DNA of 64,000 nt, taken from assembly GCF_024699945.1 (NCBI RefSeq), contig NZ_JAJOMY010000001.1, positions 1,736,001 to 1,800,000 of the forward strand. The letters are read 5' to 3'. The stretch is from Phenylobacterium sp. J426. GTDB taxonomy: Bacteria > Pseudomonadota > Alphaproteobacteria > Caulobacterales > Caulobacteraceae. The notes beneath the pieces were generated by a model. The model saw only the letters and a list, made by a program, of their open reading frames with translations. It made no database searches and was not told where the DNA came from. Below are positions 18,663-28,480 of the stretch, piece after piece. Each line of letters starts with the position of its first letter. The first letter of the stretch is position 1. The position numbers were made by a program, and so were the translations under genes.

Positions 18663-19226
18663 ATGCGCATCGTTTCGGGAGATTTCCGCGGCAAGGCCCT
18701 GGTCACGCCGCCGGGCCAGGGCACGCGGCCCACGTCCGACCGCGCCCGCCAGGCCGTGTTCAACATCCTGGAGCACGCCGCCTGGTCCGAGGGCGTGCGC
18801 GATCGGCGGGTCATCGACCTGTTCGCCGGCTCCGGCGCGCTCGGCTTCGAAGCCCTGTCACGCGGCGCCGCCTTCTGCCTGTTCGTGGAGACCGATGAGG
18901 CCGCCCGCGGGGCGATCCGCGAGAACGTCGACAACATGGGGCTGTTCGGCCGGACGCGCGTGCATCGTCGCGACGCCACCCAGCTCGGCGTTCGGCCCGG
19001 CGCGGACGGGCCAGCCTTCGACCTGGCCTTCCTCGATCCGCCTTACGGCAAGGGCCTGGCCGAGACGGTGCTGGCGAAGCTGGCGGAAGGCGCCTGGCTC
19101 GCGCCGGGCGCCTTGGCCGTGATTGAGCGCGGCGTCGCCGAGCCGCCGCTGGCCGTGGAGGGCTACGAGCTGCTGGACGCGCGGGAGTACGGCGCTGCCA
19201 AGGTCTGGTTCCTGCGACTGACCTGA
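18663..19226 (+). CDS. rsmD: 16S rRNA (guanine966-N2)-methyltransferase RsmD
   Basis: 187 residues. MRIVSGDFRGKALVTPPG at the start, GTRPTSDRARQAVFNIL, the SAM-binding VIDLFAGSGALGFEALSRGA and the catalytic FLDPPYGKGLA motif are all as in RsmD, which methylates G966 of 16S rRNA in the small subunit. It follows the pseudouridine synthase after three bases and is surely in the same operon. Confidence 0.95.
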   Translation: MRIVSGDFRGKALVTPPGQGTRPTSDRARQAVFNILEHAAWSEGVRDRRVIDLFAGSGALGFEALSRGAAFCLFVETDEAARGAIRENVDNMGLFGRTRVHRRDATQLGVRPGADGPAFDLAFLDPPYGKGLAETVLAKLAEGAWLAPGALAVIERGVAEPPLAVEGYELLDAREYGAAKVWFLRLT

Positions 19227-19260
19227 GACCCGTCACGAAGGTTTCGCAAAAGGTTCACCG

Positions 19261-19327
19261 AACGGGGACCGTCGTCTAACCCCCCGTTAGTGTCATTCCA
19301 CCTTTCCTCGCGCGGAATTTCGCGAGG
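19261..19327 (+). promoter_or_regulatory. Two tandem hairpins in the leader of the hybrid kinase
   Basis: AACGGGG/CCCCGTT (19261-19288) and CCTCGCG/CGCGAGG (19306-19327). The right arm of the second stem contains GAGG, the only plausible ribosome-binding site, six bases before the ATG at 19334, so the stem could mask translation. Neither stem is followed by a T-run. Confidence 0.4.
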
Positions 19328-19333
19328 CCGCGT

Positions 19334-20902
19334 ATGACGTTGTTGCTGGATATTGCGCCGTTCATCTCGCCCGTCTCGCCCCACGCGACCGGGAGCGAGA
19401 TCTACAAGCGCTTCCAGGCCGAACCGGACACCCTGGCCATCGCCGTGGTCGATTCCGAGGACCGGCCGCTCGGCCTCATCGAACGGAATGCGTTCCTCGT
19501 GCAGATGGCGGCCCAGTACGGCTACGCGCTTTGGGCCAAGCGCGCGGTCTCGCACCTGATGAAGACCGATCCGGTGATCGCCGACGGCGACGTCACGGTC
19601 GCCGAGTTCTGCGGCCGAATCCTCGAGGAAAGGCCGTCGGAGCTGCTGCACGGCTTCATCGTCACCTGCGGCGGCCGTTACGCCGGCGTCGGCACCGCGC
19701 TGGCCCTGCTGCAGGCGACCGGCGCGGCGGCTTCGGCCCATGCCCAGGAGATGAGCCGCCTCGCCCAGGAAACCCAAGAAGCCCTGGCCGCCAAGGGCCG
19801 CTTCCTGGCGGTGATGAGCCACGAGATCCGCACGCCCCTGAACGGCGTCCTCGCGGTGGCCGAGATCCTCCGGCGCAAGGCGAAGTCCCCGGAGCTTGCC
19901 CCGCTGGTGGACACGATCCTGGAGTCCGGCGGGGTGCTGCTGCGGCTGTTGAACGACGCCCTCGACCTCAGCCGCGCCGAGGCCTCTGGCCTCGCCCTCG
20001 ACGAGGCGCCCGTCGCCGTTGCGACGCTACTGGACGACGCCAGCGGCCTGTGGGCGGCGCAGGCCGAGCTCAAGGGGCTCGCTTTCGAGGCGCGCTACGA
20101 AGGCCTCTCCGGCGTCTGGGCGCTGGCCGACGCCGGACGCCTGCGCCAGGTGCTGAACAACCTCGTCGGCAATGCGGTGAAGTTCACCGAATCCGGACGC
20201 GTGGACGTGCGGGTCGGCTGCGCTGTCGAGGCCGGCCATGTCCGGCTGTGGGGCGAGGTGACCGACACCGGCCCCGGTATCCCGGCCGAACGGCTGGGCG
20301 ACATCTTTGAACCCTTCCACCAGACCGAGCAGGGCCTGCGTCAGGGCGGGGCGGGGCTGGGCCTTGCGGTCTGCCGCCAGATCGTCGAGCGGATGAACGG
20401 GACCATCGCCGCCGCCTCCGAAGGCCGCGGCGCACGCTTCCGCTTCGAGGTCCCGCTTCACCAGTTGCAGGAACCCGCGGAAGCGGCGCCGGCCGAAGCG
20501 GCCGACGAGCGGACGACGGAGGCGCTGCACGTGCTGATCGCCGACGACAACGAGACCAACCGGATGGTCGCCCGTACGCTCTGCGAGATGTTCGGCTGCA
20601 CGAGCGAATGCGTCGAGGACGGCGCGCAGGCCGTGATCGCTGCGGCCACAGGACAGTTCGACCTCATCCTGATGGATGTGAAGATGCCGGTGATGGATGG
20701 GGTGGAGGCGACCCGCCGGATCCGGTCGCGAAGTGACGCCGTCTCGCAGGTGCCGATCCTGGCGCTCACGGCCAACGCCGATCCGGCTGACGCGGCCTTC
20801 TACCGTTGCTGCGGCATGAACGGCGTCGTCGAGAAGCCGGTGAAGCCCGAACGCCTGCTCGCGGCGATGAATGCGGTTCTCACCCTGGCCGAGGCCGCCT
20901 AG
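19334..20902 (+). CDS. Soluble hybrid histidine kinase with CBS-like N-terminus
   Basis: 522 residues, no membrane segment. Residues about 15-130 look like a degenerate CBS pair (LAIAVVDSEDRPLGLIERNAF, then VSHLMKTDPVIADGDVTVAEF), a fold that binds nucleotides. A short coiled linker leads to HisKA with phospho-acceptor His163 (MSHEIRTPLNGV), HATPase (NNLVGNAVKFTE, DTGPGIPAERL, GGAGLGLAVCR) and a C-terminal receiver (LIADDNETN, Asp in LILMDVKMP, Lys in VEKPVKPE). Output must pass through another protein. The leader carries two hairpins that may mask its weak ribosome-binding site. A nucleotide-sensing role is inference from the CBS-like part only. Confidence 0.9.
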   Translation: MTLLLDIAPFISPVSPHATGSEIYKRFQAEPDTLAIAVVDSEDRPLGLIERNAFLVQMAAQYGYALWAKRAVSHLMKTDPVIADGDVTVAEFCGRILEERPSELLHGFIVTCGGRYAGVGTALALLQATGAAASAHAQEMSRLAQETQEALAAKGRFLAVMSHEIRTPLNGVLAVAEILRRKAKSPELAPLVDTILESGGVLLRLLNDALDLSRAEASGLALDEAPVAVATLLDDASGLWAAQAELKGLAFEARYEGLSGVWALADAGRLRQVLNNLVGNAVKFTESGRVDVRVGCAVEAGHVRLWGEVTDTGPGIPAERLGDIFEPFHQTEQGLRQGGAGLGLAVCRQIVERMNGTIAAASEGRGARFRFEVPLHQLQEPAEAAPAEAADERTTEALHVLIADDNETNRMVARTLCEMFGCTSECVEDGAQAVIAAATGQFDLILMDVKMPVMDGVEATRRIRSRSDAVSQVPILALTANADPADAAFYRCCGMNGVVEKPVKPERLLAAMNAVLTLAEAA

Positions 20903-20906
20903 CCGC

Positions 20907-21308
20907 TCACCAGGTGATCAGGACGCTGTCGGCCGAGCGTTCGTGCGGGCCGTGATAGACGGCTTCCACGTTGTTGCCGTCCGGATCGAAGGCGAACGCG
21001 GCGTAGTAGCCCGGATGATAGTCGCGCTCGCCCGGGCCGCCGTTGTCGCGGCCGCCAGCCGCGAGCACCGCGGCATGCCAGCGACGCACCGCCGCCTCGT
21101 CCTTGGCCTGGAAGGCGAAATGCGCGTGGCTGTGGACGTCGGCAGGACCTTCGTCCACCCACAGCTCGTCGCAGAAGAAGTAGCCGTCCCCCTCGACCAA
21201 GGGCAGATCGAGTGCCTCCATCGAGGCCTTGTAGAAGCGTTTGGAGGCCTCGAGGTCCTTCACCCGCAGGTGCAGATGGTCGATCAGGCGGCCGCGGCGT
21301 GTCTCCAT
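20907..21308 (-). CDS. VOC family (glyoxalase/dioxygenase fold) protein
   Basis: 133 residues with the vicinal-oxygen-chelate pattern: IDHLHLRVKDLEASKRFYK at the N-terminus and AAFAFDPDGNNVEAVYHG near the C-terminus, with candidate metal ligands His12 and a C-terminal Glu. Similar proteins are annotated as glyoxalase-like or extradiol-dioxygenase-like. The substrate cannot be told. Convergent with the hybrid kinase, four bases apart. Confidence 0.88.
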   Translation of the reverse strand: METRRGRLIDHLHLRVKDLEASKRFYKASMEALDLPLVEGDGYFFCDELWVDEGPADVHSHAHFAFQAKDEAAVRRWHAAVLAAGGRDNGGPGERDYHPGYYAAFAFDPDGNNVEAVYHGPHERSADSVLITW

Positions 21309-21379
21309 GGCTCAGCTCTCCCGTCAGAGATCGTAGAACCTACGACTGCCGCCGCAGGTTGCGGCGCGCGGCGGAGCGT

Positions 21380-23247
21380 TCAGCGGCGGCCGAAGAGGCG
21401 CTCGATGTCGGCTAGCTTGAGCTCCACATAGGTCGGCCGGCCGTGGTTGCACTGACCCGAGTGGGGGGTCGCCTCCATCTGGCGGAGCAGGGCGTTCATC
21501 TCCGGGGCGCTCAGCCGCCGGCCCGCACGCACGGAGCCGTGGCAGGCCATGGTCCCACAGACCTCCTCGAGCCTCTCCTTCAACGCCAGCGCCTGGCCGT
21601 TCTCCGCGAGGTCGTCGGCGATGTCGCGAACGAGCCCGGCGGCGTCGGTTTCGCCGAGCAGGGCCGGCACCTCTCGCACGAGGACGGCGCCCGGGCCGAA
21701 GGCTTCGACGACCAGGCCCAGGGCCTCGAGCTCCTCCGCACGGGCGATGACGCGCTCAGCCTCGGCCGGGTCCAGCTCGACGACCTCCGGCAGCAGCAGC
21801 GCCTGGCGGGCGACGCCGCCCTCGGCCATCTGGCGCTTCATCTGCTCGTAGACGAGACGCTCGTGGGCGGCGTGCTGATCGACGATGACCACGCCGTCGC
21901 GGGTCTGGGCGACGATGTAGGTCTCGTGCACCTGGGCCCGCGCCGCGCCCAGGGGATGGTCGACGGGATCGAAGGCGGGCGCCGGCTGAGCCGGATCGGC
22001 CAACCCCTCCGGCGCGCCGGCGGCGGGTTCGGCCCGGGCGGAGAGCTCGTTCAGGCCCGGGATGGACTGCACGGCCGCGGCGAGCGACCCGCCCTGGAAC
22101 GCCCCAGACGGGGCCGGCGTCCAGCCGCCCTCGCGCCACGCCGAGAAGCCGGCCGCGGACGGCTGCGGCAGGGCCTGGGGACGGAAGCCCCCGAGAGCCG
22201 CCATCGAAACGGTCGTCGACGCGCGGTGGCCGGCGGCGGCCAGAGCATGGCGCAGCCCGCCGACGATCAGGCCGCGGACCAGTCCCGGATCGCGGAAGCG
22301 CACCTCGGCCTTGGCGGGGTGCACGTTGACGTCGACGAGGCCGGCGTCGAGCTCGACATAGAGGGCGCAGGCCGGATGCCGGTCTCGCGCCAGGAAGTCG
22401 GCGTACGCGCCGCGCAAGGCCCCCTGCAGGAGCCGGTCGCGCACGGGCCGGCCGTTGACGAACAGGTACTGGTGGGCCGCGTTGCCGCGGTTATAGGTCG
22501 GCAGCCCCGCGTAGCCGGAGAGCCGCACGCCCTCGCGCTCGTGGTCGATCAGCAGGGCGTTGTCGGAGAATTCCCGGCCCATGACCGCGCCCAGTCGGGC
22601 GAGGCGACCCTCCACGTCGTCGCTCTCGGCGGGCAGGCGCAGGGTGCGGCGGCCGTCGAGATCGAGGGCGAAGCTCACGGCGTGATGCGCCATCGCCTGA
22701 CGCTTCAGCTCCTCGGTGATGGCGAGCGCCTCGGCACGCTCGGACTTCATGAACTTCAGACGCGCTGGCGTGGCGTAGAACAGGTCCCGGACCTCGACCC
22801 GCGCGCCGTGGGGGGCCGGGGAAGGCCGCGGGCGAGACCGCGCCCACCGCGCCGCCCTCCACGAAGATGGCGTAGGCGTCTGCGGCGCCGCGGGCGCGAC
22901 TGGCGATCGACAGGCGTGACACCGAGCCGATCGAGGGCAGGGCCTCGCCGCGGAATCCCATGGTGGCGATGCGCAGCAGGTCGTACTCGCCGTCCTCGCC
23001 GGGATTGAGCTTGGACGTGGCGTGCCGTTCGACGGCCACCGGCAGCTCGTCGGGGGCCAGGCCCGAGCCGTCATCGGCGACGAGGATGCGGGTCAGCCCG
23101 CCGCCGTCCGCCTGAACCTCGATCCGCGAGGGCGCCGGCGTCCAGCGCGTTTTCGACCAGTTCCTTCACAGCGCTGGCAGGGCGCTCCACCACCTCGCCG
23201 GCGGCGATGCGGTTGATCAGTTCGGGCGGGAGTCTGCGGATGGGCAT
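21380..23247 (-). CDS. mutL: DNA mismatch repair protein MutL (two frameshifts)
   Basis: ATPase that couples MutS mismatch recognition to strand incision. About 621 residues across two shifts. The GHKL ATPase motifs are [30 protein letters not shown] (residues 9-38), [16 protein letters not shown] and FVNGRPVRD. The C-terminal domain keeps [12 protein letters not shown], the metal-binding motif of the endonuclease-type MutL found in bacteria without MutH, and [12 protein letters not shown]. Extra bases near 23130 (in NALDAGAS) and in the six-G run at 22810-22815 break the frame. Both lie in conserved text, so sequence error is likely. Stop at 21380 after [10 protein letters not shown]. Confidence 0.95.
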
Positions 23248-23298
23248 GTCAGGATTTCGCCGGGACCGTCCTACATAGTACGATTCCAGAGGTCCCCC

Positions 23299-24278
23299 AT
23301 GTCGAACACCCGGCGCGCGCTCAATCGTCTCGCCTGCCTGGCCGCCGTCTCCGCGGCGCTCGTCCTGCCCGCAAGGGCCCAGGTTCCGCCGGCGCCCGTC
23401 GACCCGGACGCCGCCCTGGTGGAAGAGCTCGTGGTGGTGGCTCGCCTGCCCGGCCCCGCCTGGTGGCGCGTCTCGGACGGCGACACCGTCGTCTATGTGC
23501 TGGGCGTGCCTTCACTCGCGCCCAAGCGGATGGAGTGGGACCGGGCGATCTTCGAGAACCGGTTGGCGGGTGCAAACGCGGTGGTCCTGCCGTTCACCAA
23601 CATCCGCGCCAAGGGCGTGGGCGTCCTGGGCTCGGGGCTGAACCTGCTGCGGCTGCGTTCGGGCGGCCCTTTCGAGGACCGGCTGGATTCGACGACGCAG
23701 CGCCGCTTCGTCGCGGTGCGCGAGCGGCTGGGCTATCCGGCCAAGCACTACCCGACGTCGAACCCGCTGGCGGCCGGCGTTCAGCTCGCCTCAGACTATC
23801 GCGAGCGATCGAACCTGACGACGACCGACCCCGCCAAGCTGGTCGAGCTGCTGGCGCGGCAGAGGGGCGTTCCGGTGGTGGAGAAGACCTACGACATCGG
23901 TCCGCTTCTGGGAGCGATCCTCCGCACCTCGTCGCAGGTGGGCCGGATCTGTTTCGACGAGGTGCTGGCCCAGGCCGAGGCCGGGCCTGGCGTGACGCTG
24001 CAGGCGGCGCGGGCCTGGGCCGCCGGGAACGTGCCCGGCGCGTTGGAGAACGAGCGGACCTACGAGCGCTGCCTGGCCATGGTCCCCGGCGGACGAGCGT
24101 TCGACGAGCGGATGAAGGCCGACACCGCCGCGGCGATCGTCGCCCAGCTGCGAAAGCCCGGCCATGCGATCGTGCTCGTGCCGCTGCGCCCCTGCTGGCG
24201 CAGGGGGGCGTGCTGGACCGCCTGCGCAGCCAAGGGTTCGAGGTGAAGACGCCGGCGGGGGATCAGCAGGCGTCGTGA
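23299..24278 (+). CDS. TraB/GumN family secreted protein (frameshift near 24190)
   Basis: About 326 residues with an N-terminal signal peptide ([17 protein letters not shown], cleavage near residue 28). The mature part opens with [24 protein letters not shown], the TraB/GumN pattern of a GxxH-like strand followed by a long alpha region. In TraB-domain proteins a His normally follows the Gly; here the motif reads GVPS, so metal chemistry is doubtful. After LVPLRP one C is missing in a C-run (24189-24192). The corrected C-terminus is [21 protein letters not shown]. Function unknown. Confidence 0.75.
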
Positions 24279-24284
24279 TCGCCC

Positions 24285-24833
24285 TTAGAGGCCTGGCAGC
24301 TTGATGCGGCTGGAGCCTTCGCGCTGGATGATGATCGGCTTGTTGCCGGTCAGCTTGGCGATGCGCTCGGCCTCGGCGGTGGGGTCGATGTTCTCGGCGA
24401 TCGCGGGACCGGCGGCGACCTGGGTCGGCGCGTCCTTCTTCCAGAACATCACCTTGTCGGCGAAGCCCTTCTCCTTGTGGGCCACGTCGCCGAACTCGTC
24501 GTCGACCACGTAGCGGATCAGGGGATCGGCGCGCTCGGCGCCGGCGCGGGCCACCAGCAGCTTCTCGCCGTCGGACCGCAGCTCGGCCTCGCGCTGACCC
24601 AGCAGGGCGTTGCGGGCGGCGCTTTCGGGCTGCAGCTCCTGCGGGCGCGGCTCGCCGGGCGCGGGCGGGCGGAGGGCGTAGTCGGGCGGCACCACCAGCG
24701 GCGCCTTGGTGACGACGCGGAACTCGTCAGGGGTCACCTTCGACATGCCCAGCGCTTTCTGGGTCGACTGGCACCCCGCCAGGCCGACCGCCGAAAGCGC
24801 GGCGACAGCGAGGATCACACGGTTGACGCTCAT
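24285..24833 (-). CDS. bamF: BamF-like lipoprotein (DUF3035)
   Basis: 182 residues with a lipoprotein signal (VILAVAALSAVGLAGC, lipid-anchored Cys21). The DUF3035 body has TPDEFRVVTKAPLVVPPDYALRPPAPGEPRP, which resembles the short N-terminal signature of BamC, and QPESAARNALLG. In Caulobacter this family is the BamF subunit of the outer-membrane beta-barrel assembly machine. It is known only from alphaproteobacteria. It lies downstream of lspA, whose product matures lipoproteins, in the order ileS-lspA-bamF. The 79-base gap to lspA contains a CGGACCGGTCCG palindrome (24892-24903) of unknown meaning. Confidence 0.78.
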   Translation of the reverse strand: MSVNRVILAVAALSAVGLAGCQSTQKALGMSKVTPDEFRVVTKAPLVVPPDYALRPPAPGEPRPQELQPESAARNALLGQREAELRSDGEKLLVARAGAERADPLIRYVVDDEFGDVAHKEKGFADKVMFWKKDAPTQVAAGPAIAENIDPTAEAERIAKLTGNKPIIIQREGSSRIKLPGL

Positions 24834-24912
24834 GAACTTGAACAAGCTCCTTGGGCCGCCCCCGGCCACGAACGGAAGGGAATAAACCAAACGGACCGGT
24901 CCGCCAACGGCG

Positions 24913-25416
24913 TCACGCAGACGCGGCCCCGGGCCCTTCCTGCGCCGGCTGTTCCTTGCGCAGGCTGTCGAGCAGCAGCAGGACGACCCCGATGGTGATG
25001 CCGCTGTCGGCGATGTTGAAGATCCAGGGGAAGACGCCGATGCGGCTGACGTCGATGAAGTCGACCACGGCCCCGAAGCGGGCGCGGTCGATGGCGTTGC
25101 CGATCGCGCCGGCCATGACCAGGCTAAGACCCACGGCCGGCAGCCAGCGCCCGGCGCGGCGCGCCCACAGCGCCAGCAGGACGGCCACCGCAACCGAGAA
25201 CACGACGAAGCCCCAGCGGACAATGTCGTTGCCGGCCTGGAAGAGGCCGAAGCTGACGCCGTTGTTCCAGATGCGGGTGATCTGCAGCGGCCAGACCACC
25301 TCGTGCGGCACCTGTTCGGGCAGGGTGAGCGCCCAGAGCTTGGTGATCTGGTCGAGGACGATCAGCACGAGGGCCAAGCCGTAGGCGGCCCAGCCGTGAC
25401 GGGTGATGCGGCTCAT
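24913..25416 (-). CDS. lspA: Lipoprotein signal peptidase (signal peptidase II)
   Basis: 167-residue inner-membrane aspartyl protease that cuts prolipoproteins before the lipidated Cys. Four membrane helices are visible. The catalytic Asp residues are in GNAIDRARFG and FNIADSGITIG, with upstream NNGVSFGLF also conserved. The start at 25416 overlaps the end of ileS by four bases (ATGA), the classic ileS-lspA coupling. An upstream in-frame extension lies inside ileS and is not used. Confidence 0.96.
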   Translation of the reverse strand: MSRITRHGWAAYGLALVLIVLDQITKLWALTLPEQVPHEVVWPLQITRIWNNGVSFGLFQAGNDIVRWGFVVFSVAVAVLLALWARRAGRWLPAVGLSLVMAGAIGNAIDRARFGAVVDFIDVSRIGVFPWIFNIADSGITIGVVLLLLDSLRKEQPAQEGPGAASA

Positions 25417-28325
25417 GCGGAGGCCTTTCCGTGCGCCCCGTTCGCGCGCTTCGCATCCCAGGCCTCGACGGCGTTGTCGCAGCGTTCGCACAGGAATTTC
25501 GGCGGGCCGACCTCCGGCAGGCGGCGCCAGCAGCGCTCGCACTTGGCGTGGTCAAGGACGTGGACGGCGGCGGACATGTCGCCCGCCAAAGCGACCGCGG
25601 CGGCGCTGGTGCGGAACACCTCGGCCGGGTCCAGGCCCTCGAAGGCGGCGAGGTCGGCGGCGTCGGCCAGACTTACGCCGACCTCGGCGTCGAGCGCCGA
25701 GCCGATGGCCTTCTCGCGCCGCTTCACCTCCAGTTCGCCGGTGACGTGGGCGATCACGGCCTTCACCTTGGCCCAGCGCTCCGCCTCGGCGTCGTTGCGC
25801 CAGTCGGCCGGCGTGGTGGGGATCACCCGCAGGCAGTTGGAGTGGGCGTCCGGATAGCGCGTGGTCCAGGCCTCTTCGGTGGTGAAGGGGATCAGCGGGC
25901 TGAGCCAGGCGGTGAGCCGCTCGAACACCGCGTCCATCACCGTGCGCGCGGCGCGGCGGCCGAGGTCGTCAGGGCGGTCGCAGTAGAGGCTGTCCTTGCG
26001 GATGTCGAAGAACAGGGCCGACAGGTCGTCCTGGCAGAACTCCAGCACGGGCCGGATGACGTCCTGGAAGGCGTACCGCGCGTAGGCGTCCCGGACCTGG
26101 GCGTCGAGCTCCCACAGGCGGTGCAGGACGTAGCGCTCCAACGGCGGCATCTGCTCCAGTTCCACCGCCTCGTCGGCCGTGTAGTCGGAGAGCGCGCCCA
26201 GCATGTAGCGGACCGTGTTGCGCAGCTTGCGGTAGGCGTCGGACGTGGTCTGCAGCACCGTCTTCCCGATGCGGCTGTCGTCCGAATAGTCGATCATCGC
26301 TGCCCAGAGCCGGATGATCTCGGCTCCGTTATCCTTGATGACCTGTTCCGGGTCGACGACGTTGCCCTTGGACTTCGACATCTTCTCGCCGTTCTCGTCC
26401 ATGGTGAAGCCATGGGTGAGGATGGCGTCGTAGGGCGCGCGGCCTCGGGTTCCGGAGCTCTCGAGCAGGCTGGACTGGAACCAGCCGCGGTGCTGGTCCG
26501 AACCTTCCAGGTAGAGGTCGGCCGGCCAGCGGGTGTGGGCGCGGTTCTCCAGCGTGAAGGCGTGGGTCGAGCCCGAGTCGAACCAGACGTCGAGGATGTC
26601 CTCGACCTTCTCGTAGCGGTCGGGATCGTGCGAACCCAGGAAGTCCGTCACCGGGCGGTTGAACCAGGCGTCGGCGCCCTCGGCGCGGATGGCGTCGACG
26701 ATGCGCTTGTCGACCTCGGGGTCGTGCAGCGGCTGACCGGTTTCCTTGTCCACGAACATGGCGAGCGGCGCTCCCCAGGCGCGCTGGCGGCTGATCAGCC
26801 AGTCGGGCCGGCTCTCGACCATCGAGCGGATGCGGTTCTTCCCACCGGCCGGATAGAAGGTGGTGGCCTCGATGGCCTCCAGCGCCGCCTCGCGCAGGGT
26901 GCGGCCGCCGAGTTCCTTGGTGTCCACCGGCTCGTCCATCCGGATGAACCACTGCGGCGTGTTGCGGAAGATCACCGGCGCCTTGGAGCGCCAGGAGTGA
27001 GGATAGCTGTGCTCCAGCCGGCCGCGGGCCAGGAGGCGGCCGGCCTCGATCAGCTTCTCCATGACCGCGCCGTTGGCCGGGCCGAACTTGCCCGCCTTCT
27101 TGCCATCGGTCTCCAGGACCTTCAGGCCGCCGAACAGCGCGACATGCGGATAGTAGGCGCCGTCCGGATCGACGGTGTCGGGGATCTCGCGATGCCCGTG
27201 GGCCAGCCAGACCAAGTAGTCGTCAGCGCCGTGCCCGGGCGCGGTGTGGACGAAGCCCGTGCCCGCGTCGTCAGTGACGTGGTCGCCGGCCAGCAGCGGC
27301 ACGGCGAACCGGTAGTGGCTGTCGAGGTTGGCCAGCGGGTGCTCGCACTCCATGCCCTGGCAGTCGACGGCCTCGACGCGTCGGTGCTTGGCGACCTTGG
27401 CCGCGGCCATGACGTCGGCCGCAAGCTTGTCGGCGACGATCAGGCGGTCGCCCGGCCGGGCCCAGGGCTCGAACTCGAGGCCCTGCTCCATCGCCTCGAC
27501 CTCATAGACCGAATAGGCGATGTCGGGATTGTAGCTGATCGCCCGGTTGGCCGGGATGGTCCAGGGCGTGGTGGTCCAGATGACCACGCTGGCGCCCCGC
27601 GTGGCGTCGCTGCCTTCGGTGACCGGGAACTTCACCCAGATCGTCGGGCTCACGTGGTCGTGGTACTCGACCTCGGCGTCGGCGAGCGCGGTGCGCTCCA
27701 CCGGGCTCCACATCACCGGCTTGGAGCCGCGGTAGAGCTGGCCGGAGGCCACGAACTTGTGGAACTCGGCGACGATGGCGGCTTCCGATCCGTAGTCCAT
27801 CGTGGCGTAGCGGTTTTCCCAGTCGCCGATCACGCCGAGGCGCTTGAAGCCCTCGCGCTGGACGTCGATCCAGTGAGCGGCGTACTCCCGGCAGCGGGTG
27901 CGGAACTCGGCCTTGGAGACCTCGTCCTTGCGGCGGCCCTGGCTGCGCAGTTCCTCCTCGATCTTCCACTCGATCGGCAGGCCGTGGCAGTCCCAGCCCG
28001 GCACGAAGTCGACATCGTAGCCCAGCAGGAATCGCGAGCGGACCACGAAGTCCTTCAGCGTCTTCTGCAGGGCGTGGCCGATGTGGATCGCGCCGTTGGC
28101 GTAGGGCGGCCCGTCGTGCAGCACGAACAGCGGCGCGCCGGCCCGCTGACGCTCGGCGCGCATGGCCTTGTACAGGTCGAGCTCGGCCCAGCGGGCGAGG
28201 ATCTGCGGCTCCTTCTGCGGCAGGCCCGCGCGCATCGGGAACGGGGTGTCGGGAAGGAAGACGGTCTCGCGGTAGTCGCGCCCATCCTTGGTGTCGACAG
28301 GGGGCTTTTCGGCGTCGTCGGCCAT
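25413..28325 (-). CDS. ileS: Isoleucyl-tRNA synthetase
   Basis: 970 residues, complete. Class I aminoacyl-tRNA synthetase that charges tRNA-Ile. The HIGH motif is PYANGAIHIGHAL (around residue 73), the KMSKS motif is ENGEKMSKSKGN (around residue 640), and the editing domain carries VIWTTTPWTIPANRA and GTGFVHTAPGHGADDY. The C-terminal zinc motif is two CxxC pairs, CERCWRRLP and CERCDN. The long leader (28326-28480) holds a GC-rich hairpin near 28390-28407 with no clear T-run. No mupirocin-type resistance substitution is judged. Confidence 0.97.
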   Translation of the reverse strand: MADDAEKPPVDTKDGRDYRETVFLPDTPFPMRAGLPQKEPQILARWAELDLYKAMRAERQRAGAPLFVLHDGPPYANGAIHIGHALQKTLKDFVVRSRFLLGYDVDFVPGWDCHGLPIEWKIEEELRSQGRRKDEVSKAEFRTRCREYAAHWIDVQREGFKRLGVIGDWENRYATMDYGSEAAIVAEFHKFVASGQLYRGSKPVMWSPVERTALADAEVEYHDHVSPTIWVKFPVTEGSDATRGASVVIWTTTPWTIPANRAISYNPDIAYSVYEVEAMEQGLEFEPWARPGDRLIVADKLAADVMAAAKVAKHRRVEAVDCQGMECEHPLANLDSHYRFAVPLLAGDHVTDDAGTGFVHTAPGHGADDYLVWLAHGHREIPDTVDPDGAYYPHVALFGGLKVLETDGKKAGKFGPANGAVMEKLIEAGRLLARGRLEHSYPHSWRSKAPVIFRNTPQWFIRMDEPVDTKELGGRTLREAALEAIEATTFYPAGGKNRIRSMVESRPDWLISRQRAWGAPLAMFVDKETGQPLHDPEVDKRIVDAIRAEGADAWFNRPVTDFLGSHDPDRYEKVEDILDVWFDSGSTHAFTLENRAHTRWPADLYLEGSDQHRGWFQSSLLESSGTRGRAPYDAILTHGFTMDENGEKMSKSKGNVVDPEQVIKDNGAEIIRLWAAMIDYSDDSRIGKTVLQTTSDAYRKLRNTVRYMLGALSDYTADEAVELEQMPPLERYVLHRLWELDAQVRDAYARYAFQDVIRPVLEFCQDDLSALFFDIRKDSLYCDRPDDLGRRAARTVMDAVFERLTAWLSPLIPFTTEEAWTTRYPDAHSNCLRVIPTTPADWRNDAEAERWAKVKAVIAHVTGELEVKRREKAIGSALDAEVGVSLADAADLAAFEGLDPAEVFRTSAAAVALAGDMSAAVHVLDHAKCERCWRRLPEVGPPKFLCERCDNAVEAWDAKRANGAHGKASA

Positions 28326-28480
28326 AACTCAATCCAGCAGGGTGTCGGTGATGTGCGGTGAACCCGGCGCGCGCTGGAGCTCGTCCGGCGGCGTCACGCC
28401 GGGCGGTTAATTCGCAAGCTCGTCCGACCCGAAGTCATGGGGCGAGGCTCTAACAGAGGACGCGGCCGAACCCAAGCGCG

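Noticed and set aside
24892..24903. CGGACCGGTCCG palindrome between bamF and lspA as an operator
   Set aside because: It is short and GC-rich, expected by chance in this composition, and lies inside an operon.
25431..28361. A 976-codon plus-strand open frame opposite ileS
   Set aside because: Exact antisense of ileS with GC-biased composition; no start signal or family features.
28390..28407. Attenuator hairpin in the ileS leader
   Set aside because: The stem is short, lacks a T-run and no leader peptide or T-box sequence is present.
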